Of a stretch of 33,326 nt of DNA, positions 15,771 through 23,045 are shown in pieces; within the stretch, counting starts at the first letter, position 1, and the number at the start of each line of letters is the position of its first letter. A model generated the notes under the pieces. It was given only the letters and a program-made list of their open reading frames with translations. It was not told the DNA's origin and did no database searches. The stretch spans positions 1 to 33,326 of the forward strand of contig JBELFK010000015.1 of the NCBI GenBank assembly GCA_042092935.1, written 5' to 3'. Made by a program: the position numbers and the translations under genes. The stretch comes from JASMHC01 sp042092935. Lineage in GTDB: Bacteria; Pseudomonadota; Alphaproteobacteria; Rhodobacterales; Rhodobacteraceae.

Positions 15771-16448
15771 TTATTGGCTACCTGCGGTCGCGGTAACGGT
15801 GTCGGCAACTGTTTCGAGGGTCGACGAAACAGCGCCGGATTCGACATAATCGCGATAGACGATGGCTGCATAAAGCCCGTCAAGCTGATCGCCCGCACCG
15901 GCGACAAAGCCCGACACTTCGGTGATTGCGCGGCGGTTCAAACGCTCGCGATCAGTTACGTCAACGGCAGGGTTGATTTCACCCTCGCTCACCACGGCCT
16001 TGAGCCGGGATTTGTCGACGCCATTGGCAATCAGGAAATCAACGACCGCTTGCGCGCGCCGCTGACCCAACCCACGGTTATAGCGGCTTAAGCCCACTCG
16101 GTCGGTGTGCCCATAGACGGTGAACTTGATTTCGGGGAACTGGCTGATCCAATCCGCCTGTTGGCGCAGGATCACCCGTGCGGCGCTATCAAGCTCGGTG
16201 CTGTTGAAATCAAAATAGACCGTCGTCGGCACGTCTTCGTTAAATTTCACTGAAAGATCAACGGTATAGTCAACCTGACGCGTCATGATTTCTTCATTCG
16301 CAAGGGTTGCCTCGCCAAAGCTGTCGCCTTGCTTCAAAGCACCTGCTTCGCTTCTGAATGTCGAATAGATCGGCCCGCTTGAAGCACATGCCGACAACAG
16401 GAGTGCGCCGGAAATTCCAAGGGCGACGTTCTTTGCGGTGCGAGTCAT
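15771..16448 (-). CDS. OmpA-family lipoprotein of the tad locus
   Basis: This is a 225-residue lipoprotein. The start ATG at 16448 gives a signal ending in the lipobox LSAC (C21). Residues about 75-190 form an OmpA C-terminal, peptidoglycan-binding domain: TVYFDFNSTELD near 77, HTDRVG at 114-119 and NRGLGQRRAQAV at 124 onward. It probably tethers the pilus envelope complex to peptidoglycan. It begins 4 bp after the secretin stop. In Caulobacter the corresponding locus carries CpaD here; no CpaD is seen in this window, so this protein may fill the position. Confidence 0.88.
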   Translation of the reverse strand: MTRTAKNVALGISGALLLSACASSGPIYSTFRSEAGALKQGDSFGEATLANEEIMTRQVDYTVDLSVKFNEDVPTTVYFDFNSTELDSAARVILRQQADWISQFPEIKFTVYGHTDRVGLSRYNRGLGQRRAQAVVDFLIANGVDKSRLKAVVSEGEINPAVDVTDRERLNRRAITEVSGFVAGAGDQLDGLYAAIVYRDYVESGAVSSTLETVADTVTATAGSQ

Positions 16449-16452
16449 GCCA

Positions 16453-18020
16453 TCAATCCAAAACATAGCCATAGGGGCCGTTGAAATCCTGCCGCGCAAC
16501 CTCATCAGCCGCGCCGCGACCACGATTTGCGATGCGACCGAACAGGAACAGGTCTTTTTCGCTGGGCGGTCTGATGCGCGAAAGCGGAGTCGCTAGCAAT
16601 TGATCCTTGGACGGTGACACCAGATGCGGCGTTACGATAATGACCAATTCGGTCTGCTGGCGTGAATATTCAGCCGAGCGGAACAACGCCCCCAGCACCG
16701 GAATATCCCCAAGCCAAGGCACCTGACCATTCAAATCGCGGAAATCGTCTTCCAGAAGCCCGGCAATGGCAAAACTTTCACCATCGCCCATCTCGACCGT
16801 GGTTGAGGTCTCTCGTTTCGTGAAGGCGTCAATCTGAAAGCCGTTTTGCGAATAGCCGTTGGTCGGATCGAGCGCCGAGACGCGGGCGTTCAGTTCAAGG
16901 TTGATATTGTCTGGGCCAACGACACGCGGCACGAAGCTCAGCTCGATGCCGAAGGGTTTGTATTCCACGGTCACGGTATCTGCGTCACGCGACACCGGCA
17001 CAGGGTATTCGCCACCTGCCAGGAAACTCGCCTCTTGTCCGGAAAGCGCGACAAGGTTCGGTTCGGCAAGAGTCCGCACAGCCCCCTTGGTTTCAAGCGC
17101 CTCNNNNNNNNNNNNNNNNNNNNNNNNNNNNNNNNNNNNNNNNNNNNNNNNNNNNNNNNNNNNNNNNNNNNNNNNNNNNNNNNNNNNNNNNNNNNNNNNN
17201 NNNCGACAAGGTTCGGTTCGGCAAGAGTCCGCACAGCCCCCTTGGTTTCAAGCGCCTCCAGCAACACGCCCACTTCAACCGAGCCAACATCAAGCCCGAA
17301 AAGCAAGGCACCACGGTTTTCGTTCGTCGATGGGGTAATCCCGCTGGTGAGCGCGGTCGTTATCGCGGTGCTGCCCGCAAGCGTGCCGCTGCCGCCGAAG
17401 GTGTCCAAAACGCCACCCAAAGACCCCGAGGCCGCCAATGAACCACTGAGCGATTTCGTCACCGTCCGCTGCATCTCGGCAAAGCGCACTTTCAACATCA
17501 CCTGCTGCACGCCGCCCACCGTCATCAGGTTCGACACGCGCTCGGGCGCGTAGCGTTCGGCCAGCGACATCGCCTGGGCAAGTTTCGCCGCGCTGGTTAC
17601 GGTGCCCGACAAGACGATGCCGTCGTTCGCGGTGCGCACCTCGATTGCCTCATTGGGCAGAATTTGTCTAAGCCGTTCTTTAAACTCGGAAATATCGGCA
17701 CTCACGCGGACATCGACATTGGTAATAAGCTGCCCCGTGGCGTCCAGAAGGGTCAGCGTGGTCAGGCCCGGGGCCTTGCCTAAAACGTAGACCGTTCTGT
17801 CGGACAGGGTTGAAATGTCGGCAATGTCGTGGTTCGCAATACTGAGTTCTGCGAAGGATACGTCGCTTTCAACCACGACCGCGCGGTTCATCGGGACGTT
17901 CAGAACTTCGGAAACGCCGCTGTCCACGACGCGCAGTATTTCTGCGGACGCAGGTCCAACACTGACTGCACTGATTGCGCAGCCCATCAGCATCGCGGCC
18001 ATCACGTTTTTCAAGTACAT
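16453..18020 (-). CDS. cpaC: Flp pilus secretin CpaC/RcpA, broken by an assembly gap
   Basis: CpaC/RcpA forms the outer-membrane secretin channel of the Flp pilus. The N-terminal part (18020 to about 17204) has a signal peptide (GPASA near residue 26), a BON-like/N-domain region, and the start of the secretin domain. The C-terminal part (17103 to 16453) has the rest of the secretin domain with VPWLGDIPVLGALFRS and TELVIIVTPHLV. Between them lie 100 Ns flanked by identical 55-bp sequence. Removing the Ns and one copy (155 bp) joins RTLAEPNLV to ALSGQEASFLAGG in frame and gives a 470-residue protein, normal for the family. The break is therefore an assembly artefact, not a gene defect. Confidence 0.93.
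17049..17258. repeat. Exact 55-bp direct repeat flanking the N gap (contig overlap)
   Basis: 17049-17103 and 17204-17258 are identical. Each copy touches the N run, as expected when two contigs overlap by 55 bp and were scaffolded without merging. The joined secretin frame supports this reading. Confidence 0.92.
17104..17203. other. Assembly gap of 100 Ns
   Basis: Exactly 100 unknown bases lie within cpaC. This is the conventional size for a gap of unknown length. Confidence 0.99.
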
Positions 18021-18170
18021 CTGCTCTGCCTCATTGAGCCGGACATTTTTTTATTTCACCCGGTCTATTGGCGCCAATATCGATGATTTCCGAAATTTTT
18101 GCAAGAATCAGTTGGTTGGGGTGCGAATTTCGAGTCTCAAATGTCACGACTGAGCCCCATGAAAGCAAAA

Positions 18171-18193
18171 CAACCCGCCGATTGGGCGGGTTG
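18171..18193 (-). terminator. Terminator-like hairpin between cpaB and cpaC
   Basis: CAACCCGCC and GGCGGGTTG form a 9-bp stem around a 5-base loop. On the minus strand it is followed by TTTTGCTTTC. It lies 10 bp past the cpaB stop and about 150 bp before the cpaC start, so cpaC may have its own promoter. Confidence 0.75.
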
Positions 18194-18203
18194 TAATGGG
18201 TGA

Positions 18204-19076
18204 TTATTCTCGGCAAGGGATTGGTATTTCGACCACTTCGGCCCCTTTTCGGGTTCGAATGGTGCAGACTTTTTCCTCTTCTTCGACTTGTACCGCGACC
18301 TGCTCGATGGCTTCGATCCCCAGAAGCGAATTCTGATCCACCTCGATGGCCGAGGCCAATGTCGTGTCCGTGGCACCGACCAGCGATAGTGAAAGCCTGC
18401 CCGTCGATTGACCCTGCGCCAGTCTTGCGACTTCCTCAGGTGACGCGGTGACAGTCACTGTCCGTGCGATCTTCGTCGAGGACGAGCCGCTGTCAGCAAT
18501 CTGGTCAATGGCGATCAGCCGGATATTTGAGCTGATGAGTTTCGTCACCTCAATAAACGTGCCCGAGGCATCACGGGTTCGGCCGGTCCAGTAGACATCG
18601 ACCCGATCATCGGGGCGCAAAAACCCTGACACACCCGAGGTCACGTCCACACGAATTGCGAAGGCGCGCATGCCAGCCTCAAGCTGGGTTGTGATCCCGC
18701 CCGATTGCCCAGGGTTTGTCATTTTGACTGTCAATAATGGCTCACGAGGCTCAATTGCCCGCAGAATAATGCGGCGCGTGTCCCGCGCGTCACCGTCGCC
18801 TTCCGGGAACAAATCTTCACGGCGCGAAAAATAGCCCTCAGGCAGCGAATCGGTTGGGAAGATCACCAACTCAATGTCTTCTTCAGACAGGATCTGGCCG
18901 TATTTAAGTTTACGTGCGGCAACGTAGATTTCGGTGGTCTCAATCACCCGCGCGCTATTTTGGCGTTCGGCATCAAGGGCGAACTGATAGGCCGAGATAT
19001 AATTGCGGGCCATATAGACAGCCACGCCGGCCAATCCCAGACCCAAAACCAATACAAGTCCGAATACGAGTCGCAT
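18204..19076 (-). CDS. cpaB: Flp pilus assembly protein CpaB
   Basis: CpaB/RcpC is a periplasmic protein anchored in the inner membrane that contacts the secretin. The 290 residues begin with a membrane segment (LVFGLVLVLGLGLAGVAVYM), then the SAF domain (VAARKLKYGQILSEEDIELV near 52), and the RcpC/CpaB domain with MRAFAIRVDVTSGVSGFLRP and DDRVDVYWTG. The C-terminus has two cysteines in CTIRTRKGAEVVEIPIPC. AGGAAG lies a few bases before the ATG. It is followed by a terminator-like hairpin. The upstream 171 bp separate it from the divergent flp gene and hold only a weak GACGG/CCGTC hairpin at 19103-19119. Confidence 0.93.
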   Translation of the reverse strand: MRLVFGLVLVLGLGLAGVAVYMARNYISAYQFALDAERQNSARVIETTEIYVAARKLKYGQILSEEDIELVIFPTDSLPEGYFSRREDLFPEGDGDARDTRRIILRAIEPREPLLTVKMTNPGQSGGITTQLEAGMRAFAIRVDVTSGVSGFLRPDDRVDVYWTGRTRDASGTFIEVTKLISSNIRLIAIDQIADSGSSSTKIARTVTVTASPEEVARLAQGQSTGRLSLSLVGATDTTLASAIEVDQNSLLGIEAIEQVAVQVEEEEKVCTIRTRKGAEVVEIPIPCRE

Positions 19077-19247
19077 TCTTTCTTCCTTTCCCCACGTTTA
19101 AAGACGGATTTTGCCCGTCGTGTTACTCGGTACAATCGCGCCCAATTGTGGCCAAACCACGGGCTGACTTGGGCAATGTTGCGAAAATCAAAACCTGCGA
19201 CCTGCAATATTGGGCCAACAGAGGCCAAAATTCACATGGCAAAAGGC

Positions 19248-19442
19248 TTATTCAGCAAAGCTCGTGCCGTTTGACACCTGTGCTGCGGAAGGCCCAATGC
19301 TTTGGGCATATTGTGAAACCGTTGGTCGAACGACCGCCCCCGAGGCCACGCCGATCCCGACGACCGCAGCGGTGATGACAACCCAGTCAATCGAAACCGC
19401 ACCGTCCTCGTCCTGGATGGCTTTCAAAATCATCTCTTGCAT
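19248..19442 (-). CDS. Flp-family pilin, divergent third copy
   Basis: This 64-residue Flp/Fap pilin begins MQEMILKAIQDEDGAVSIDWVV. The expected TadV cleavage is after the Gly before AVSIDWVV, leaving a hydrophobic helix (VVITAAVVGIGVASGAVV). Position +5 is Asp and +6 Trp, where classical Flp has Glu and Tyr. The ATG at 19442 is preferred over longer in-frame starts, as it gives the usual leader; an ATG three codons later is also possible. It differs from the other two pilins after the helix, with a Tyr and a different tail, and may be a minor pilin. Its leader has a CGCCCC/GGGGCG hairpin at 19477-19495. Confidence 0.85.
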   Translation of the reverse strand: MQEMILKAIQDEDGAVSIDWVVITAAVVGIGVASGAVVRPTVSQYAQSIGPSAAQVSNGTSFAE

Positions 19443-19582
19443 AACGATAATCTCACTCTTGCAGAAAATAGAGTATCGCCCCAACAGAAGGGGCGGGGTC
19501 CTTTGTGAATTGCAAATGCGACTTTAAAGTGACAAAAATGCAATTTTTTTCGTAATGATAATTATTCGGACCAAAAAAGGTG

Positions 19583-19610
19583 AAAGGGCCGATCCGAAGG
19601 TCGACCCTTT
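19583..19610 (-). terminator. Hairpin terminator after the upstream-listed flp copy (19646-19834)
   Basis: On the minus strand this is a 12-pair stem with a TTCG loop and one C/A mismatch, beginning AAAGGG and ending CCCTTT. The T tract after it is interrupted (CACCTTTTTT), so it is weaker than its twin at 20109-20136. A second short hairpin (TTCAGC/GCTGAA) lies next to the stop codon. Confidence 0.7.
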
Positions 19611-19645
19611 TGAATGCGTTTCAGCTAAGCGCTGAAGGCAACGTC

Positions 19646-19834
19646 TTAGAACGATGTTGCATCGCTTGTCGCTGCAGCGCTTGTCGCGATGCCTGTCGAC
19701 AGAGTGCTAACCTCGGTGCGAACTGCTGAACCAGCAGCAACGCCCATGGCTACGATTGCAGCGGTCAGAACAACCCAGTCGATCGATACTGCGCCAGCTT
19801 CGTCTTTTGCGAAATTTTTGATAAGGTTCATCAT
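19646..19834 (-). CDS. Flp pilin, duplicated copy A
   Basis: This 62-residue type IVb pilin has the leader MMNLIKNFAKDEAG, then the mature chain AVSIDWVVLTAAIVAMGVAA (predicted cleavage after Gly14), and a Ser/Thr/Ala-rich tail that ends DATSF. There is no Tyr and no Lys in the mature chain; Asp is at +5 and Trp at +6. AGGAGGGACTAAAC before the ATG is a near-ideal ribosome-binding site, which fits a major structural subunit. The protein is identical to copy B. The gene has its own leader and hairpin, so it can be made independently. Confidence 0.93.
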   Translation of the reverse strand: MMNLIKNFAKDEAGAVSIDWVVLTAAIVAMGVAAGSAVRTEVSTLSTGIATSAAATSDATSF

Positions 19835-19932
19835 GTTTAGTCCCTCCTACAGGAATATGATTGGTGGTCTGTGTGATATCCCGCGGCTCCCTTGATGCTT
19901 GTGTAAGCAGCTCATTAACCTTGGTGATGAAG

Positions 19933-19966
19933 ATAATTTGCCCGTTGAATGGGGCGGGATTTGGAC
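19933..19966 (-). promoter_or_regulatory. Shared tad-locus element, copy before flp copy A
   Basis: It carries TGAATGGGGCGGGATTTGGAC (written on the plus strand in two parts: TGAAT and GGGGCGGGATTTGGAC) and ATAATTTG 34 bp from the far edge. It lies about 111 bp before the pilin ATG. Confidence 0.5.
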
Positions 19967-20108
19967 GTGTATGGTTCGATTTAGAGAAAACTTTAGGGTT
20001 TTACCTGCCTCAATGAGTGAAACTTGTGGTGCATTTTCCCGATCGAAACGAAGGCCTGCTTTTTGATCCGGGATCGAAAAGCGTGCTTTCACGGCGCTAA
20101 ACACGAAA

Positions 20109-20136
20109 AAAGGGCCGATCCGAAGATCGACCCTTT
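20109..20136 (-). terminator. Strong UUCG-loop terminator after flp copy B
   Basis: The minus-strand stem AAAGGGTCGATC pairs with GATCGGCCCTTT around a TTCG loop, a C(UUCG)G tetraloop, then runs into a T6 tract (TTTTTTCG). It is fully paired apart from one G/T, and better than its twin at 19583-19610. Confidence 0.88.
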
Positions 20137-20171
20137 CGAATGCGTTTCAGCTAAGCGCTGAAGGCGAATTC

Positions 20172-20360
20172 TTAGAACGATGTTGCGTCGCTTGTCGCAG
20201 CAGCGCTTGTCGCGATGCCTGTCGACAGAGTGCTAACCTCGGTGCGAACTGCTGAACCAGCAGCAACGCCCATGGCTACGATTGCAGCGGTCAGAACAAC
20301 CCAGTCGATCGATACTGCGCCAGCTTCGTCTTTTGCGAAATTTTTGATAAGGTTCATCAT
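20172..20360 (-). CDS. Flp pilin, duplicated copy B
   Basis: This encodes the same 62 residues as copy A: leader MMNLIKNFAKDEAG, cleavage after Gly14, then AVSIDWVVLTAAIVAMGVAA and the DATSF end. Only two bases differ from copy A within the gene, both silent (GCA/GCT and GAT/GAC codons near the 3' end). The same strong AGGAGGGACTAAAC ribosome-binding site precedes the ATG, and a better terminator follows it. It is the first gene of the tad series. Two identical copies may raise the dose of the major pilin, or keep one another intact by gene conversion. Confidence 0.93.
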   Translation of the reverse strand: MMNLIKNFAKDEAGAVSIDWVVLTAAIVAMGVAAGSAVRTEVSTLSTGIATSAAATSDATSF

Positions 20361-20459
20361 GTTTAGTCCCTCCTACAGGAATAGATATGTGGTCTGTGTG
20401 ATATCCCCTCAGCGTCCCTCGGTGCTCCTCTCAGCGCCTCGTTGGCCTTGGTGATGAAG

Positions 20460-20493
20460 ATGTTTTGCCCTTTGAATGGGGCGGGATTTGGAC
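20460..20493 (-). promoter_or_regulatory. Shared tad-locus element, copy before flp copy B
   Basis: ATGTTTTG at 20460-20467 and GGGGCGGGATTTGGAC ending at 20493 match the copy before cpaE in sequence and exact spacing. It lies about 112 bp before the pilin ATG. The rest of 20361-20660 is AT-rich and holds no gene that I can support. Confidence 0.5.
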
Positions 20494-20663
20494 AGGTTTG
20501 GTCTGATTCTGAGAAATCTTTCGGAAATTTTCGATTTTTTTGAACTAGCGAGTTTAGACAGACAATTTCTGTAACTCGTTGTTTTCATTATATATGTGCC
20601 GTTGATTTTTGGGTTTAATGGGTTCAAACCCTGTGCCCCATTTAAAATCGAATTGAAAAAAAA

Positions 20664-20687
20664 TGGGCGACCCTTTCGGACCGCCCA
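20664..20687 (-). terminator. Rho-independent terminator after scoB
   Basis: On the minus strand TGGGCGGTCC and GGGTCGCCCA form a 10-pair stem (two G/T pairs) with a GAAA tetraloop, followed by eight T. It lies 31 bp past the scoB stop. Confidence 0.9.
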
Positions 20688-20717
20688 CTTGCAAACTCAA
20701 ATTTTTTTAAAGGTGAT

Positions 20718-21344
20718 TCAGACGATTTTGGCGTCTGTGGCTGCAATAACGTCTTCGCGCGTCACGCCCGGTGCCAATTCCAGGATGTGCAAACCTTTGT
20801 GCTCAACCTCAAACACGCAAAGGTTGGTGATAATCATATCCACAACGCCTTTGCCCGTCAGCGGCAGGGTGCATTCCTTGAGAACCTTCGAAACACCGTG
20901 CTTGTTGGTGTGATCCATCACGACGATCACACGGCCAACGCCGGCGACCAGATCCATGGCACCGCCCATACCTTTGACCAGCTTGCCCGGAATCATCCAG
21001 TTGGCCAGATCACCATTCTCAGCCACTTCCATTGCGCCAAGGATCGCCATCGCGATTTTGCCACCCCGGATCATGCCAAAGCTGGCGGCACTGTCGAAAT
21101 AGGCCGAGTGGGGTAGCTCGGTAATTGTTTGTTTACCGGCGTTAATCAAATCCGGATCCTCGTCGCCCTCATAGGGGAAGGGGCCCATGCCGAGCATTCC
21201 GTTCTCGGATTGCAGCGTGACGGTCATGCCATCCGGGATGTAGTTTGACACCAGCGTCGGAATTCCGATGCCAAGGTTCACATACATGCCGTCTTCAAGT
21301 TCCTGCGCCGCCCGTGCGGCCATTTGGTTACGATCCCAACCCAT
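20718..21344 (-). CDS. scoB: Succinyl-CoA:3-ketoacid CoA-transferase, subunit B
   Basis: ScoB is the beta subunit of the CoA transferase that moves CoA from succinyl-CoA to acetoacetate, allowing ketone bodies to be used. The 208 residues include GIGIPTLVSNYIPDG and LQSENGMLGMGPFP, whose E47 is the expected catalytic glutamate that forms the thioester, and GKVVDM-type segments further on. GGAGG lies 7 bases before the ATG. Its partner scoA is on the same strand, but 885 bp away, with a methyltransferase gene between, so the two subunits are not adjacent as is usual. Confidence 0.96.
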   Translation of the reverse strand: MGWDRNQMAARAAQELEDGMYVNLGIGIPTLVSNYIPDGMTVTLQSENGMLGMGPFPYEGDEDPDLINAGKQTITELPHSAYFDSAASFGMIRGGKIAMAILGAMEVAENGDLANWMIPGKLVKGMGGAMDLVAGVGRVIVVMDHTNKHGVSKVLKECTLPLTGKGVVDMIITNLCVFEVEHKGLHILELAPGVTREDVIAATDAKIV

Positions 21345-21404
21345 ATGAAATCCTCCTGGGTTATAAGTCTTCGCGAAAGGGCAATTGGATTTGCCTTTGC
21401 GACT

Positions 21405-22145
21405 TTAAGGTGTTGGTTTTCCCACAAACTGCATCGTCCCGATCAGGCCGTCGCGTAAATGTGGAAACAGCGCGAAGGGAGACGTGGCCGCATGCAGCAG
21501 CCGCGCTTTCAGAGACGAGCCCTGCCATCCGCTTTGATAGGTTTTTAGTGTTTCGATGCGAAATCCCGCATGTTCAATTTGCCACTGCATTTGACGGAGC
21601 GAGTATTCATGCTGGTGCCCAAGCGCTTCGTCCCCGTCGGGGTAGCGATAGATACCGAGAACCTCGACGTTCGCCAGCATTCTCAGCACGTTCCTGATGC
21701 GAAACCCATTCGGCGTTGTCAGCACAAGCCAGCCGTTTGGTTTCAGAAGTGTCGCCAGTTTTTCGAGAACGATATAGGGCGGCACGGGAATATGCTCGAT
21801 GACTTCCAGCATTGTGATGACATCATATTTGCGGGACGTCTCGTATTGGTCGTCCATCAAATTGATGCGCTCAAACGCAATCCCCGAGCTTTCGACATCG
21901 CCGCGCGCGTCTTCAACAACGTCCGCCATCGAGCTGTCAAACCCCAAGGTGTCCTGGCAAAGAATAGCCATCTGACCGCCGCCAATATCGAGATGCGAAC
22001 TGCCAGCCGGCAGGTTCAGTCCCTTTGTCAAACTCCAGACCTGATGATAGCGTCGGCGCGATTTTTGATAGTAGTCGCGAAATTCAACGAATTCGCGACC
22101 CAAAATCTTGCCATTATAGACGTCATCAAAACGAGCGTTTGCCAT
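21405..22145 (-). CDS. Class I SAM-dependent methyltransferase
   Basis: This is a 246-residue methyltransferase of the ubiquinone/menaquinone-type or small-molecule class I fold. Motif I is HLDIGGGQ at 51-58, and the post-II region reads YDVITMLEVIEHIP near 107. TTPNGFRIRNVLRMLANVEV and LGHQHEYSLRQMQWQIEHAG further on resemble methyltransferases that act on large or polar substrates (such as glycan or lipid-linked ones), but the substrate is unknown. It lies between scoA and scoB on the same strand, with gaps of 83 and 60 bp, so it may have been inserted in a former scoAB operon. Its RBS is weak. It could be unrelated in function to the CoA transferase. Confidence 0.8.
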   Translation of the reverse strand: MANARFDDVYNGKILGREFVEFRDYYQKSRRRYHQVWSLTKGLNLPAGSSHLDIGGGQMAILCQDTLGFDSSMADVVEDARGDVESSGIAFERINLMDDQYETSRKYDVITMLEVIEHIPVPPYIVLEKLATLLKPNGWLVLTTPNGFRIRNVLRMLANVEVLGIYRYPDGDEALGHQHEYSLRQMQWQIEHAGFRIETLKTYQSGWQGSSLKARLLHAATSPFALFPHLRDGLIGTMQFVGKPTP

Positions 22146-22228
22146 TGCTTGGGTACCCTTGTTACACGAACACAGGCTGACTTGGGACGGTGTTTCCCCA
22201 GCAGCTTAGTGCCAATTGAGCTTTCGGC

Positions 22229-22930
22229 CTATCCTTCTCTTTGGCGCACAGTGCGCTGTTCAATGCGTTTTTCGTGCTGACCGGTGAAGATGCGATGCAC
22301 GTAGACGCCGGGCAGATGGATGCTGTCGGGCTCTAGTTCACCCGGCTCGACGATCTCTTCCACCTCAACGACGCAGACCTTGCCGCACATCGCTGCGGGC
22401 GGGTTGAAGTTGCGCGCCGTCTTGCGGAACACGAGGTTGCCGGTGGTGTCGGCCTTCCAGGCTTTCACAATCGACAGGTCGGCGAAAATGCCGCGCTCAA
22501 GGATATACTCCTCGCCGTCGAATTCCTTGACGTCCTTGCCCTCGGCAATCACCGTGCCTACTCCGGTTTTGGTGTAAAAGCCGGGAATGCCGCAGCCCGC
22601 CGCGCGCATGCGTTCGGCCAAGGTGCCCTGCGGCGTGAACTCAAGCTCAAGCTCGCCCGACAGATACTGGCGCATGAATTCCGCGTTTTCCCCAACATAG
22701 GACGAGATCATTTTCTTGACCTGCTTGGTTTGCAACAGGATGCCGATGCCGAAATCGTCGACGCCCGCATTGTTGGACGCAAAGGTCAGATCCTTGACGC
22801 CGCTTTCCTTGATCGCTTCAAGGCTCAGCTCTGGAATACCGCTGAGACCAAAGCCCCCCGCCGCAATCAACATGCCATCGTGAAGCAAACCGTCGAGCGC
22901 TTCGGTCGCGTTCGCATAGACTTTTCCCAT
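22229..22930 (-). CDS. scoA: Succinyl-CoA:3-ketoacid CoA-transferase, subunit A
   Basis: ScoA is the alpha subunit of the heterodimeric CoA transferase. The 233 residues have AAGGFGLSGIPE near 23 (the coenzyme A-binding glycine-rich loop), NNAGVDDFGIG, and a long domain with LEFTPQGTLAERMRAAG. The ATG at 22930 follows GGGAGGACTTTC, a good site. It lies directly downstream of topA on the same strand, behind a hairpin, and before the methyltransferase gene. Confidence 0.95.
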   Translation of the reverse strand: MGKVYANATEALDGLLHDGMLIAAGGFGLSGIPELSLEAIKESGVKDLTFASNNAGVDDFGIGILLQTKQVKKMISSYVGENAEFMRQYLSGELELEFTPQGTLAERMRAAGCGIPGFYTKTGVGTVIAEGKDVKEFDGEEYILERGIFADLSIVKAWKADTTGNLVFRKTARNFNPPAAMCGKVCVVEVEEIVEPGELEPDSIHLPGVYVHRIFTGQHEKRIEQRTVRQREG

Positions 22931-22994
22931 GAAAGTCCTCCCGTAATGAAAATCCTACTGGGATATGGTCTGTCCGCGCGCCACGAGTCAATGA

Positions 22995-23019
22995 AATGGG
23001 GGCCGAATTGGCCCCCATT
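22995..23019 (-). terminator. Hairpin between topA and scoA
   Basis: AATGGGGGCC and GGCCCCCATT form a 10-bp stem around a 5-base loop. It lies 27 bp past the topA stop. The following T tract is short (TTTCATTG), so read-through into scoA is possible. Confidence 0.65.
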
Positions 23020-23045
23020 AAGTAATCCTACCTAACGTTGAAAAG

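Larger units (their letters stand above)
19584..20525. repeat. Tandem duplication of the flp pilin unit
   Basis: Unit 1 (19584 to about 20000) and unit 2 (20110 to about 20525) are offset by 526 bp. Each holds a leader, a pilin gene and a hairpin. The coding parts differ at only two synonymous sites, both near the 3' end. The leaders are diverged but share GTGGTCTGTGTGATATCCC and the 34-bp element. The 19835-20171 interval is filled by this leader plus the second unit's hairpin; I see no gene in it. Confidence 0.9.

Noticed and set aside
19847..20104. An 85-codon minus-strand open frame in the pilin leader
   Set aside because: It lies within the duplicated leader region, has no ribosome-binding site or family features, and the twin leader does not keep the frame.
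20409..20627. A 72-codon minus-strand open frame upstream of flp copy B
   Set aside because: It is basic, low-complexity sequence in AT-rich intergenic DNA and is not kept in the duplicate leader.
19521..21412. Similar TGCGACTTTAARGTG strings at about 19517 and 21398
   Set aside because: One is in the pilin leader and the other spans the methyltransferase stop codon, so the shared string is probably chance.
22818..23018. Small minus-strand open frame over the scoA start
   Set aside because: It is an out-of-frame shadow of scoA and the hairpin.
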